Positions 17,394 through 27,575 of a stretch of 64,000 nt of DNA are shown piece by piece. Under the pieces are notes generated by a model, which saw only the letters and a list, made by a program, of their open reading frames with translations, had not been told where the DNA came from and made no database searches. Every line of letters starts with the position of its first letter. The stretch's first letter is position 1. The stretch is from Bacteroidales bacterium UBA1754 (GTDB taxonomy: Bacteria > Bacteroidota > Bacteroidia > Bacteroidales > Paludibacteraceae), in contig DCHK01000069.1 of the NCBI GenBank assembly GCA_002315615.1, positions 1 through 64,000 of the forward strand. The letters run 5' to 3'. A program made the position numbers and the translations under genes.

Positions 17394-18926
17394 TTATTTT
17401 TTCTTGTTGTAACAATTGAAGATGGCGTCCACCTTTTCTTCATTTATATTTTTTGTGAATAAACTTGTAACGAAAACTACCACAAAACCGCCTAACATAG
17501 CAATCGCGCCACAGTTGATAGGCGAAATAGGATTACCCATTACCATATTCAATAGTGTGATGCCTACGCCCCAAATGAAGCAAGCCCAAACCGAAGCGGT
17601 AGTTGTTTTTCTCCAATAAAGTCCCAAAACAAATGGAGCAAGAAATGCACCAGCCAAAGCGCCCCAAGAAATTCCCATCAGTTGTGCGATGAACGTAGGT
17701 GGATTGAGTGCGATGAGTACGGAAATAACAATGAAAAATACGATGAGTGTACGAAGTACAACCACTTTTCGGCGTTCAATTTTTTCAGAAACTTCTTCGT
17801 CGATAGTACCCGATACCACTTCGCCTCTTTTCGATTTTACATCGCGATAGATAAGGTCGAGTGTCATTGTAGAACTTGAGGTGAGCACCAACGATGCCAA
17901 TGTTGACATTGATGCCGAAAGAACCAAAAGAATGACAAGTCCGATAAGCGCATCGGGCAATGTGATGAGCATAGAAGGAACGATGGAGTCGAAGTCCAGT
18001 GTGCCATTTGGTAGAGTAGGTGGCGTGCCGAACAAGCGACCGAAACCGCCTAAGAAATAGCATCCGCCAGCCACGACAAGCGCAAAAATGGTGGAGATGA
18101 TAGTGCCACGTTTCACGGCAGACTCATCGGTGATGGAATAGAATTTTCCTACCATTTGAGGCAAGCCCCAAGTGCCAAGTGATGTCAGTACAACCACGCC
18201 TAACAAATTCCAAGGGTCTGGTCCGAAAATGCTTGCAAAACCACCATTAACTTCGGGATTTTCGTCGGAAGGAAGTGATGCCATACTTGCAAATGCTTCG
18301 GAGAAACCACCTTTTTGTCCTATCACAACAAATATGAGAGCAATAATGCCAAATAGCATTATGATGCCTTGAATGAAGTCGTTGATGGCAGTTGCTTTAT
18401 AACCACCGAGAATTACGTATATGGCAGTAAATCCAGCCATTAAATACACGCAATACTGATACTGAATGCCAAATCCCATTTCGAAAAGAGTAGAAATGCC
18501 TTTGTAAACACCTGCAGTGTAAGGAATTAAAAATACGAAAGCAATAATTGAAGCCACTACACGCAATTGTTGAGAATCGAAACGAGTGCCGAAAAAGTCG
18601 GGCATTGTGCGACTTTGAATGTGTTGCGTCATAATTTTTGTACGTTTGCCCAACACAATCCAGGCAAACAGCGAACCGATAAGGGCATTTCCCACGCCAA
18701 TCCACGAACTTGAGAGTCCATACTTCCAACCAAACTGCCCAGCGTAACCTACAAATACTACTGCCGAAAAATAAGATGTGCCGTAGGCAAAAGCTGTGAG
18801 CCAAGGTCCTACCGCTCTACCTCCCAATACAAAATTATCAACACTTTTTGATTGTTTGTGAGAGTACAATCCTACGCCAATCATAATGGCGAGGAAGAGT
18901 ATTGTCATTAAAATTTTGATAAACAT
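17394..18926 (-). CDS. Sodium:solute symporter family protein
   Basis: The 510-aa protein has about 13 hydrophobic segments and belongs to the SSS family (PutP/PanF-like) that imports organic solutes with Na+. Typical features are [35 protein letters not shown] near the N-terminus in consecutive conserved blocks, [25 protein letters not shown] (the family's G-G-x-x-A-x-x-x-x-D block) and [22 protein letters not shown]. The substrate cannot be told; proline, pantothenate or a monocarboxylate are all possible. It is the first gene of a likely operon with prfC and the nuclease. Confidence 0.9.
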   Translation of the reverse strand: MFIKILMTILFLAIMIGVGLYSHKQSKSVDNFVLGGRAVGPWLTAFAYGTSYFSAVVFVGYAGQFGWKYGLSSSWIGVGNALIGSLFAWIVLGKRTKIMTQHIQSRTMPDFFGTRFDSQQLRVVASIIAFVFLIPYTAGVYKGISTLFEMGFGIQYQYCVYLMAGFTAIYVILGGYKATAINDFIQGIIMLFGIIALIFVVIGQKGGFSEAFASMASLPSDENPEVNGGFASIFGPDPWNLLGVVVLTSLGTWGLPQMVGKFYSITDESAVKRGTIISTIFALVVAGGCYFLGGFGRLFGTPPTLPNGTLDFDSIVPSMLITLPDALIGLVILLVLSASMSTLASLVLTSSSTMTLDLIYRDVKSKRGEVVSGTIDEEVSEKIERRKVVVLRTLIVFFIVISVLIALNPPTFIAQLMGISWGALAGAFLAPFVLGLYWRKTTTASVWACFIWGVGITLLNMVMGNPISPINCGAIAMLGGFVVVFVTSLFTKNINEEKVDAIFNCYNKKK

Positions 18927-18955
18927 AAAATTTCCTTCTTTTTATAAAAATCGTG

Positions 18956-18963
18956 CAAAGGTA
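18956..18963 (-). promoter_or_regulatory. Promoter -7 box for the symporter operon
   Basis: The minus-strand sequence TACCTTTG matches TAnnTTTG, 30 bases before the ATG. Confidence 0.65.
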
Positions 18964-18984
18964 CGAAAAAAAACGAAAATTGAG

Positions 18985-19024
18985 AATAGAGGTAAGAGAA
19001 ACAAGAAACAAGAAGCAAGAAGCG
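18985..19024. repeat. Dispersed purine-rich intergenic repeat
   Basis: Contains AGAGAAACAAGAAACAAGAA followed by GCAAGAAGCG, closely matching the tract at 7034-7060. The remaining symporter-ruvA gap (19025-19180) shows only AT-rich sequence. Confidence 0.6.
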
Positions 19025-19180
19025 TGACATTTGGCAATTTTAACAATTTGAGATTTTTTTAGGATTTGACGTTTCGATAAAATAAGCAAATAAGCGAAGT
19101 TTTTGTTTACTAAAATACTAAAACTATTTTTTTTTCGTTCTATTATTTGCGTAGGTTTTGGTAGTGGAGAAAAAACTTGG

Positions 19181-19188
19181 TAACTTTG
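19181..19188 (+). promoter_or_regulatory. Promoter -7 box for ruvA-sprA
   Basis: TAACTTTG matches TAnnTTTG, 31 bases before the ruvA ATG. Confidence 0.7.
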
Positions 19189-19219
19189 CGCGTTTTTTAT
19201 AGTATGTAAAAACTCAATA

Positions 19220-19810
19220 ATGATTGAATATATAAAGGGAGAAATAACTGAAATAACCCCAACATTCGCCGTGGTAGAGAGTGCTGGAGTAGGTTATTTT
19301 ATAAATATTTCGTTGAATACTTATACGGCTCTTTCGGCTGAAAAGACTTGTAAATTATATATTTACGAGGCAATAAGAGAAGACGCATACGTATTGTATG
19401 GTTTTGCCGAAAAGGCAGAAAGAGAAAAATTTTTGTTGCTCATATCGGTTTCGGGCATTGGAGCAAATACTGCACGAATGATTTTGTCGTCGCTCACAGT
19501 TGATGAACTCGAAACTGCTATTGCTACAGGTAATGTGGCAGCGCTTAAAAGCATAAAAGGAATAGGCGCCAAAACAGCGGAGCGTGCTATTGTTGATTTG
19601 AAAGACAAAATAACAAAATCTTCAGTTAGCGAAAATTTGACGATTTCGGCTATGTCGTCTAATTCGCAAGGCAAAGAAGAGGCACTTGCTGCACTCACAA
19701 TGTTGGGATTCAAGCAACAAGATTCGTCGAAGGTGTTGAATAAAATATATACCGAAAAACCACAAACAACGGTGGAAGAAGCCATTAAATTGGCATTGAA
19801 AATGTTGTAA
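19220..19810 (+). CDS. ruvA: Holliday junction DNA helicase subunit RuvA
   Basis: The 196-aa protein binds four-way junctions and loads RuvB for branch migration. Domain I begins [20 protein letters not shown] with GVGYFINIS. Two helix-hairpin-helix elements follow, [18 protein letters not shown] near 74 and [20 protein letters not shown] near 109. The C-terminal RuvB-interacting domain contains [21 protein letters not shown]. Length and order are normal. It is followed after 18 bases by sprA, an arrangement I recall as recurrent in Bacteroidota, and probably shares its transcript. Confidence 0.96.
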   Translation: MIEYIKGEITEITPTFAVVESAGVGYFINISLNTYTALSAEKTCKLYIYEAIREDAYVLYGFAEKAEREKFLLLISVSGIGANTARMILSSLTVDELETAIATGNVAALKSIKGIGAKTAERAIVDLKDKITKSSVSENLTISAMSSNSQGKEEALAALTMLGFKQQDSSKVLNKIYTEKPQTTVEEAIKLALKML

Positions 19811-19828
19811 AACTGATATTAGAATACA

Positions 19829-22800
19829 TTGAAGACCAAAATATATATATTTTCATTTATTGCTTGCGTAATAGGCGTTTTGTCGGTGTATGCGGTTACA
19901 AAAGAGGAAACCGATGAGTTGCCTTTCCCAATAGCGAAAGATGCAAACGGAACAATAGATGACAAGATAAATTCAGGTTCGGCGGTTGATTTGAAAGACC
20001 CCGAAAATATGAAAACCGACGTAGAGTACGATGGTGAAAACGACACTTACATTGTGCGTACAAAAGTAGGCGACGAAGAGTTTGGCACTCCGTTTGTTTT
20101 TACTTCTGACGAGTACAAAGAGTACAGTTTGAAACAATCAATGCGCGACTACTGGCGCGACCGCAACGGAATAGAAACTTCGGGTAAGCACAAAGGTTTT
20201 TCACTCACTGATATTCAAGTAGATATTGGTAGAGGCGATGAAATTTTTGGTCCTGGTGGAATACAAGTGAAAACTCAAGGTTCTGCCGAAATTTCTATGG
20301 GTTTACGTCGCAATCGCATACAAAATCCTACATTGACCGAACGCTCACAAAATCCACCACCATCTTTCGATTTCGATGAAAAAATTCAATTGAATGTAAA
20401 AGGTAGCGTGGGCGACAAAATAAAACTCGGACTGAACTATAATACCGAAGCATCTTTTGATTTTGATTCGGAAATGATTAAGTTGCAGTATGCTGGCAAC
20501 GAAGACGAAATCATTCAAAGCATAGAAGCGGGTAATGTGAGTATGCCACTTAGTACATCGCTCATCAGTGGTTCGTCGGCATTGTTTGGCTTGCGTACAA
20601 AATTAAAGTTCGGCAGAATGACTGTAGATGCTGTAGTGTCGCAGCAACAATCAGAATCGCAGAACGTGAGCGTGAAAAATGGTGCACAGACAACCGACTT
20701 TGAAATTCCTATTGACGAATACGATGAAAATCGTCATTTCTTCCTTTCTAAATATTTTTACGACAATTATAATAAGTCGCTAAAAACTTTGCCTTACATC
20801 AATTCTTCGGTAAAAATAAACCGTATAGAAGTTTGGGTTACCAACAAAAGAGGTACAACGACCGATGTGCGTAATATCGTAACTTTTGCCGATTTGGGCG
20901 AACCCGAAGTTTTCAATCATCACTGGTTGCCGAAGTCAGGTGCACGTTATCCGTCAAACAATACAAACAACCTTTACTCTACGGTAACGGATACAGTAAA
21001 TTTTACCGATGGCGAATATACTATTCGTGATATTGACGGTGTGTCGGTGCTATTGGAGAACAAACTTAGTGCTTACGGAATTGAAGGTGGCGAAGACTAT
21101 GACAAGATAGAAAATGCTCGAATGTTGAGTAGTTCGGAATATACGCTCAATGCACAATTGGGTTATATTTCGTTGAAAGCCGCTTTGAATGCCGATGAAG
21201 TGTTGGCAGTGGCATACGAGTTTGTGGCAAACGGTGTGGTGTATCAAGTGGGTGAATTTGCTTCGGATATTAAAACGCCAAAAACGCTTGTGTTGAAGAT
21301 GTTGAAAGGTACAAACCTTCATCCTGATGCACCGACTTGGAAGTTGATGATGAAAAACGTCTATTCACTTGGTGCAATGCAAGTGCAACAAGACAAATTT
21401 GAACTTAACGTAATGTTCCAAAGCGACTCTACGGGATTGTATTTGAATTATTTGCCAAACTCTCCAATACAAGACAAGACATTGCTCTCGGCTATGGGAT
21501 TGGATAAATTGGATTCGCGCAACGAGGCACACCCCGATGGAGTGTACGACTTTGTGAGCGGAATAACGATAATTCCAGAAACTGGTCGCATTATTTTCCC
21601 AACAATTGAACCGTTTGGTTCCGATTTGAAAAGCCTTTTGGGAAGTTCAAAAGAATACGAGAAATACATTTATCAAGAGTTGTACGATTCTACGTTGGTT
21701 GTGGCTCAAGAGTATTCCGAGAAAAATAAATTCAAACTGAAAGGTAAATACAAAGCATCGTCGGGTTCGGAAATTCGCTTGAATGCAATGAACATTCCAC
21801 GTGGGTCGGTGAAGGTAACTGCTGGTGGTAGAACATTGACAGAAAACTCCGATTATACCGTCGATTACACAATGGGTACTGTAAATATCATCAATACGGA
21901 ACTCCTTGATGCTGGCGAAACAATCAATGTGTCGCTCGAAAATCAGTCGTTTTTCAACACGCAAAGAAAATCACTTTTTGGTTTGCATCTCGACTATAAA
22001 TTCTCCGACAATTTCAATTTGGGCGGTACCATTATGCACTTGTCAGAAAAACCATTGACAAAAAAAGTGGAGATGGGAAGCGAACCGATTTCAAACACTA
22101 TTTGGGGATTTAACGGAGCGTACAAAACAGATTTACCTTGGTTGACAAACGCTTTCAATAAAATCCCATTTTTCGATTTGAAAGCACCTTCGTCATTCAG
22201 CATAAACGGAGAGTTTGCACAACTTATTCCTGGCGAGGCAAAAGTGATTTCGGGTAATGCCTATATTGATGATTTTGAATCTACCAAAAGTGGAATAGAT
22301 ATTCGTTACGCATACAATTGGAAATTGGCAAGTATTCCTGGCGACGAGAAACTTTTCCCCGAGTCGAAATTGTCAAACGATTTGTCAATAGGATACAATC
22401 GTGCGTTGCTTTCGTGGTACACTATCGACCCACTCTTTACGCGTAACAATACCAATACGCCGAAACATATTCGTAGCGATTCGGAGCAATTGTCCAACCA
22501 TTATGTTCGTGAGGTGGAAGAACAAGAAATTTATCCTAATCGCGAGACAGCATACGGTCAATCGTCGTACAGAACAATTCTCAACTTGGCATATTATCCA
22601 AACGAGCGTGGTCCGTACAACTTCGACGAAAATATCGATACTGATGGTAACCTTACGAATCCAAAAAGTCGTTGGGCAGGTATTATGCGAAAATTGGAAA
22701 CTACCGATTTTGAAAAAGCAAATATCGAGTACATCGAATTTTGGTTGATGGACCCATTCATCTACAACAAGACTGCGCAAGGTGGAGAACTTTATTTTAA

Positions 22801-25800
22801 TCTTGGCGATATTTCCGAAGATATTTTGAAAGATGGTAAGAAATTTGCCGAAAATGCTTTGCCAGCCGACGATAAAAGTACAGTACGCATAGATACTACC
22901 GCTTGGGGTATTGTGCCGCGCGTTCAGTCGTTGGTGTCGTCGTTTGCTACAAATGCACTCGAACGTCAAGATGTCGGTTTGAATGGTTTGAATACCGATG
23001 CAGAAAAAACTTTTTATGGAGATTTCCTCAAGAATATTCGCGAGAAGTTGAGCAGTGATGCTATTATGAAAATGCAAGAAGACCCATTTTCTGTATTGAA
23101 CGACCCTGCAACCGATAATTACCATTATTTCCTTGGTGGCGACTACGATAATGCCGAGACAAGCGTATTCGACCGTTACAAACGCTACAATGGTTTTGAA
23201 GGAAACTCGCAAACATCGGGTGTGCAAAAGGCTGCCACATCAGTGCCCGACGTCGAAGATATCAATGCAGACAATACGTTGAATGAATACGAACGCTTTT
23301 ATCAATACAAAATAGACTTGCGTCCAAATTCGATGGTTGTTGGCGAAAATTACATCAACGATAAAATTGTTTCGCAAGTTTCGTTGGCTAACGGAACTAC
23401 CGATTATGTAACTTGGTATCAGTTCAAAATTCCAATAAGCGACTACACCGAAAAGGTTGGAAATATTCGCAACTTTAAGTCAATCAGATTCGTGAGAATG
23501 TATTTGAGAGATTTTTCAGAAGAAACTCACTTGCGTTTTGGTTCGTTGGAATTGGTGCGTGGCGAGTGGAGAACGTACACGAAAGACTTGCGTTACAACC
23601 AAACAGAAACGCCAATTTCCGATGGTAAGATTGATGTAGAATCAGTCAGTGTAGAAGAAAATTCAAGCAAAGAACCTGTAAATTATATTTTGCCTCCAGG
23701 TGTCGACCGTGTGATTGACCCAAGTCAGACACAACTTCGTCAGGAAAACGAAGGTGCAATGTCTATAAAAATCACAGACTTAGCACCAAAAGATGCACGT
23801 GCGGTGTATAAAACATCAGGTTTGGATATGCGTCAGTACAAAAAACTGAAAATGTTTGTTCACGCTGAGGCATTGATAGATGATGAAACAAATCTAAAGG
23901 ACAACGATTTGACAGTGTTTATTCGTTTGGGTAGCGACCACACAAACAACTTCTACGAATATGAAGTGCCACTTACGCTTACACCGAAAGGTTATTACAG
24001 CGAAGATGTGTCGGGCGACCAACGTCGAGTTTGGCCAGAATCGAACGATATTGATTTTTCTTTGTCGAGATTGACGGAGGCAAAACAAAAACGTAATGCT
24101 TCGGGTCAGAAATTGACGGAATTATATTCCGTTTACGACAAAACCGAAGGCAAGCAACAAAATAAAATCACAGTGCTTGGTAACCCATCGCTCAGCGAAG
24201 TGAAGGTGATTATGATTGGTATTCGTAACCAATCTACATCAATTAAGAGTGGAGAAATTTGGGTGAACGAATTGCGTATGAGCGAGTTTGAAGACCAAGG
24301 TGGTGTGGCTGCATTGGCAAATGCTACTTTGAATGTGTCGGATTTGGCAATGCTCAATTTCAGTGGTAGAATGGAAACCGCAGGATACGGAAGCATAGAA
24401 CAAAATGTGCAACAGCGAAATTTGGACGATGAGTACCAAATGAGTGTGGCAACTTCTGTAGAATTTGGAAAATTCTTCCCCGAAAAAGCAAAAGTCCACA
24501 TTCCGTTGTATTATTCGTACTCTCGCGATGTGATTAAACCAGATTACGACCCAAAAAACCAAGATTTGAAGTTGAACGATGTGTTGGCAGATGCCACAAA
24601 GAGCGAACGAGATTCTATAAAGAAAGTGTCTCGCGATATGCAAGTGTCTCGTGGTGTAAGTCTGTCAAATGTGAAAGTTGATATTCAAAGCAAAAATCCA
24701 CAACTTTACGACCCGACAAACTTCTCGGTTGGATATAGTTTTAACGAAACTACAAATTACGACCCCGAAACGGAGTACGAAGTAACGAAAAACCACAAAG
24801 GTTATATCAGTTATAACTTTAACACAACGCCAAAACCATATCAACCTTTCAGTAGTATGAAAGATAAAAGCGGTTATTTGAAGTTGATTAAAGATTTTAA
24901 TATCAACTATATGCCTTCGTACATATCGTATATAAATAATATTAACCGTTATTACTACGAGCGTCAATTGCGCGATTTGACGGGAACGGGAAAACTGAAT
25001 CCTTCTTTTTCGCAAGACTTTACTTGGGATAGAAATTTTGATTTGAAATATGATTTTTCACGTTCGTTGAAGTTTACATTCTCTACTGCAACAAATTCTC
25101 GTATTGACGAGCCTTACACTGTGGTTAATAAAGATTTGTATCCCGATGAATATCAACATTGGAAAGACTCTGTAATGTACAATTTCCGTCACGGAGGACG
25201 TCCGTTGCAGTACGAACAAATGTTTACCATTACTTACAATATTCCAATCAACAAAATTCCTGCACTCGATTGGGTAACAGCCAATGCACAGTACAAATCG
25301 ACATATCAGTGGGATAGAGGAGTAACTGCAAAAGATGAAGATGGAAACGCATATTCGTTAGGAAATACCGCTACAAATATTATGAATTGGCAAGGCGATG
25401 GAAGATTGAATTTCGAAACACTTTACAAGCATTCAAAATATTTGAAAAACGTAAATACTAAATTTACGAAAACGCGTACAAGACCAAGTGCAAACAAAAA
25501 TCAACAGAAATACACGCAAACGGTATCGCTTAAATCGGGCGAGTCGATGGATATTACGCACAAGTTGAAAACGAACAATGTAAAACTTACGGCAACCGAT
25601 GACAAAGGTCGAACATACACGCTAAACTATAAAGCAATAGACGAAAACACAATACGCATTAAACCGAAGCGTAATATTGATAATTTGAGCATAACGGTAG
25701 AAAAAAGTCAAGACGAGCAACAAAAATCTGCAACTGATTATGTAACTCGCATATTGATGCTTGTGCGCAACGTATCGGCAACGTACAAAGAGTCGAGAGA

Positions 25801-27106
25801 TTTGATTTTGCCACAATATCAGCCTACGACAGGATTCCTTGGTCAAACAAAATCCGATGGAGTGAAAGCGCCAGGTTATAATTATGTGTTCGGCTTTTTC
25901 CGTACCGAACCGTATATTGAAAAGGCATACAAACACGGTTGGTTGGGTGCAGATTCTATTGGCGATCCTGTTAGTGTAAACAATACGACCGATTTTCAGG
26001 CAAGAATAAATTTGGAACCATTGCCAGGATTCAAAATAGAAATTTCGGGTTACAGAACAAGTTCAAGTTCGCGCTCCATTTTGTTCGACGGCAAAGGTGG
26101 AACAATTGAGACTTTCAACGGAACTTTGTCGATGACGCAAGCCGCAATTGGAACTTCTTTTTGGAAAATTGGCGAATCTGGAAATTTCGATTCCGAAGCA
26201 TTCGATAAGTTCTTGGCGTACAGAGATGTAGTTGCAAACCGATTGGAACAAGAATACACCGATGCTGGATATAATATTGGCAAATATAATCGGTCATCGT
26301 CCGAAGTATTGATACCTGCAATGATGGCTGCTTATACAAATAAATCGGCATCAAATGTAGGACTGAGCATATTGCCGTCAATAGCGAAGATTATGCCAAA
26401 CTGGAAAGTCTCTTGTGATGCGTTGTCGAAAATATCGGCTGTGAAGAAATATTTCAAAACCATCACATTGTCTCACGGTTATCGTTGCGTTTACAATGTT
26501 GGTTCTTATTCTTCGTTCTTGGATTGGGAACAAGGACCAACTTCAGATTTAGGTTTCCGCAAGAGTGTGTTGTCTGGCGAGTCTGCTCAAAAAATTCCAT
26601 CGTCAATTTACGATGTGAATAGCGTTACGATTACAGAGTCTTTCAACCCACTTTTCGGTGTAAATTTGACTACACTTTCAAATGTTTCGTTCAAGTTGGA
26701 GTACAAGCGCACACGTACTTTGAACTTAAACATTGCAAGTTTGCAATTGGTTGAAGGACACAATAAAGAGTGGGTTATCGGTGCAGGATACAAGTTCGAC
26801 AACCTAAATTCGATAATAAAATTAAAACAACAGCAGACAAAAGTTAAAAATAGTTTGACGTTGCGTGCCGATTTTTCTATTAGAGATGTTAATTCTATTC
26901 TTCGTAAAATTGAGGAAGATTACGCAGAACCAGAGTCGGGCGGAAAAGTGCTTAAATTTGCCTTTACTGCCGATTATGTATTGAGCGAATTCGTCGATTT
27001 GTGTTTCTATATGGACAAGAGTTCAAACAAACCATTTGTTTCATCTTCGTATCCTACAAAAAGTTGGGACGGCGGTTTCACCATTCGTTTAATGTTGACA
27101 AGATAA
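19829..27106 (+). CDS. sprA: SprA/Sov, outer-membrane translocon of the type IX secretion system
   Basis: The 2425-aa product is a giant beta-barrel of the size expected for SprA/Sov, through which T9SS cargo crosses the outer membrane. The start is TTG at 19829: a TAG lies two codons upstream in frame, the next Met is at residue 60, and only this start gives a signal peptide (about residues 1-22, IYIFSFIACVIGVLSVYA). Recognisable features include KGFSLTDIQVDIGRGDEIFG with GGIQVKTQGSAEI near 120-150, KIKLGLNYNTEASFDF near 190, repeated segments describing strands, and a C-terminal barrel-like end WDGGFTIRLMLTR with a terminal aromatic/hydrophobic pattern. It follows ruvA and precedes a PH-like gene by 5 bases. 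Its presence implies a T9SS elsewhere in the genome. Confidence 0.93.
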   Translation: MKTKIYIFSFIACVIGVLSVYAVTKEETDELPFPIAKDANGTIDDKINSGSAVDLKDPENMKTDVEYDGENDTYIVRTKVGDEEFGTPFVFTSDEYKEYSLKQSMRDYWRDRNGIETSGKHKGFSLTDIQVDIGRGDEIFGPGGIQVKTQGSAEISMGLRRNRIQNPTLTERSQNPPPSFDFDEKIQLNVKGSVGDKIKLGLNYNTEASFDFDSEMIKLQYAGNEDEIIQSIEAGNVSMPLSTSLISGSSALFGLRTKLKFGRMTVDAVVSQQQSESQNVSVKNGAQTTDFEIPIDEYDENRHFFLSKYFYDNYNKSLKTLPYINSSVKINRIEVWVTNKRGTTTDVRNIVTFADLGEPEVFNHHWLPKSGARYPSNNTNNLYSTVTDTVNFTDGEYTIRDIDGVSVLLENKLSAYGIEGGEDYDKIENARMLSSSEYTLNAQLGYISLKAALNADEVLAVAYEFVANGVVYQVGEFASDIKTPKTLVLKMLKGTNLHPDAPTWKLMMKNVYSLGAMQVQQDKFELNVMFQSDSTGLYLNYLPNSPIQDKTLLSAMGLDKLDSRNEAHPDGVYDFVSGITIIPETGRIIFPTIEPFGSDLKSLLGSSKEYEKYIYQELYDSTLVVAQEYSEKNKFKLKGKYKASSGSEIRLNAMNIPRGSVKVTAGGRTLTENSDYTVDYTMGTVNIINTELLDAGETINVSLENQSFFNTQRKSLFGLHLDYKFSDNFNLGGTIMHLSEKPLTKKVEMGSEPISNTIWGFNGAYKTDLPWLTNAFNKIPFFDLKAPSSFSINGEFAQLIPGEAKVISGNAYIDDFESTKSGIDIRYAYNWKLASIPGDEKLFPESKLSNDLSIGYNRALLSWYTIDPLFTRNNTNTPKHIRSDSEQLSNHYVREVEEQEIYPNRETAYGQSSYRTILNLAYYPNERGPYNFDENIDTDGNLTNPKSRWAGIMRKLETTDFEKANIEYIEFWLMDPFIYNKTAQGGELYFNLGDISEDILKDGKKFAENALPADDKSTVRIDTTAWGIVPRVQSLVSSFATNALERQDVGLNGLNTDAEKTFYGDFLKNIREKLSSDAIMKMQEDPFSVLNDPATDNYHYFLGGDYDNAETSVFDRYKRYNGFEGNSQTSGVQKAATSVPDVEDINADNTLNEYERFYQYKIDLRPNSMVVGENYINDKIVSQVSLANGTTDYVTWYQFKIPISDYTEKVGNIRNFKSIRFVRMYLRDFSEETHLRFGSLELVRGEWRTYTKDLRYNQTETPISDGKIDVESVSVEENSSKEPVNYILPPGVDRVIDPSQTQLRQENEGAMSIKITDLAPKDARAVYKTSGLDMRQYKKLKMFVHAEALIDDETNLKDNDLTVFIRLGSDHTNNFYEYEVPLTLTPKGYYSEDVSGDQRRVWPESNDIDFSLSRLTEAKQKRNASGQKLTELYSVYDKTEGKQQNKITVLGNPSLSEVKVIMIGIRNQSTSIKSGEIWVNELRMSEFEDQGGVAALANATLNVSDLAMLNFSGRMETAGYGSIEQNVQQRNLDDEYQMSVATSVEFGKFFPEKAKVHIPLYYSYSRDVIKPDYDPKNQDLKLNDVLADATKSERDSIKKVSRDMQVSRGVSLSNVKVDIQSKNPQLYDPTNFSVGYSFNETTNYDPETEYEVTKNHKGYISYNFNTTPKPYQPFSSMKDKSGYLKLIKDFNINYMPSYISYINNINRYYYERQLRDLTGTGKLNPSFSQDFTWDRNFDLKYDFSRSLKFTFSTATNSRIDEPYTVVNKDLYPDEYQHWKDSVMYNFRHGGRPLQYEQMFTITYNIPINKIPALDWVTANAQYKSTYQWDRGVTAKDEDGNAYSLGNTATNIMNWQGDGRLNFETLYKHSKYLKNVNTKFTKTRTRPSANKNQQKYTQTVSLKSGESMDITHKLKTNNVKLTATDDKGRTYTLNYKAIDENTIRIKPKRNIDNLSITVEKSQDEQQKSATDYVTRILMLVRNVSATYKESRDLILPQYQPTTGFLGQTKSDGVKAPGYNYVFGFFRTEPYIEKAYKHGWLGADSIGDPVSVNNTTDFQARINLEPLPGFKIEISGYRTSSSSRSILFDGKGGTIETFNGTLSMTQAAIGTSFWKIGESGNFDSEAFDKFLAYRDVVANRLEQEYTDAGYNIGKYNRSSSEVLIPAMMAAYTNKSASNVGLSILPSIAKIMPNWKVSCDALSKISAVKKYFKTITLSHGYRCVYNVGSYSSFLDWEQGPTSDLGFRKSVLSGESAQKIPSSIYDVNSVTITESFNPLFGVNLTTLSNVSFKLEYKRTRTLNLNIASLQLVEGHNKEWVIGAGYKFDNLNSIIKLKQQQTKVKNSLTLRADFSIRDVNSILRKIEEDYAEPESGGKVLKFAFTADYVLSEFVDLCFYMDKSSNKPFVSSSYPTKSWDGGFTIRLMLTR

Positions 27107-27111
27107 GAGTT

Positions 27112-27384
27112 ATGAAAGAAGAATTTTCTGCAAGCAGATTGACCAAAGACAATAAATTGTTTCCTGATAAGTTGATTATTGAAGATGACAAAGTCATCTT
27201 TTACAAAGGTCATGTAATTGGTCACGATGTAACATCCATTTCGCGTGGAAATATTGGTAGCGTTACGCTAAATTCAGGAATGTTTTTCGCTGATATTGTG
27301 ATAGAAACAAATGGTGGACAGATTACTCGCGCAAGTGGTTTTACCAAATCCGATGCGAAACGAATAATAGAATTGTTGGGGTAA
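27112..27384 (+). CDS. Small PH-like domain protein
   Basis: The 90-aa protein starts MKEEFSASRLTKDNKLFPDK, 5 bases after the sprA stop. The whole chain fits a small beta-rich pleckstrin-homology-like fold (LIIEDDKVIFYKGHVIGHDV, SISRGNIGSVTLNSGMFFAD, IVIETNGGQITRASGFTKSDAKRIIELL in successive strands ending in a helix). There is no signal peptide or membrane segment. An upstream reading-frame extension to 27001 overlaps sprA and was rejected. Similar stand-alone proteins occur in Bacteroidota, but no function is known to me. Tight spacing suggests co-transcription with sprA. Confidence 0.75.
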   Translation: MKEEFSASRLTKDNKLFPDKLIIEDDKVIFYKGHVIGHDVTSISRGNIGSVTLNSGMFFADIVIETNGGQITRASGFTKSDAKRIIELLG

Positions 27385-27409
27385 ATATTCTTGAAAATAC
27401 AGACATATT

Positions 27410-27445
27410 AAGAATGCATCATTTGTTTTGGTGCATTCTTTTTTT
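27410..27445 (+). terminator. Terminator of the ruvA-sprA unit
   Basis: AAGAATGCA pairs with TGCATTCTT across a 13-base loop, followed by a run of T. Confidence 0.85.
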
Positions 27446-27545
27446 ATGAATGGTTTTTTGCTTGGATATAACGACTTATAATGTCTTTTTTACACTCAAA
27501 TATTAAAAATGCCTTTCGTAAGAGTATAATTTGAAATCTTTTTCC

Positions 27546-27553
27546 TAAATTTG
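27546..27553 (+). promoter_or_regulatory. Promoter -7 box for dsbD
   Basis: TAAATTTG matches TAnnTTTG, 22 bases before the ATG at 27576. Confidence 0.65.
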
Positions 27554-27575
27554 TAAGAATGTATATAGTATCTTT

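Noticed and set aside
22385..23227. 280-aa minus-strand frame inside sprA
   Set aside because: It is antisense to a strongly coding gene, has no recognisable motif and is rich in C, I, F and H as expected from shadow translation.
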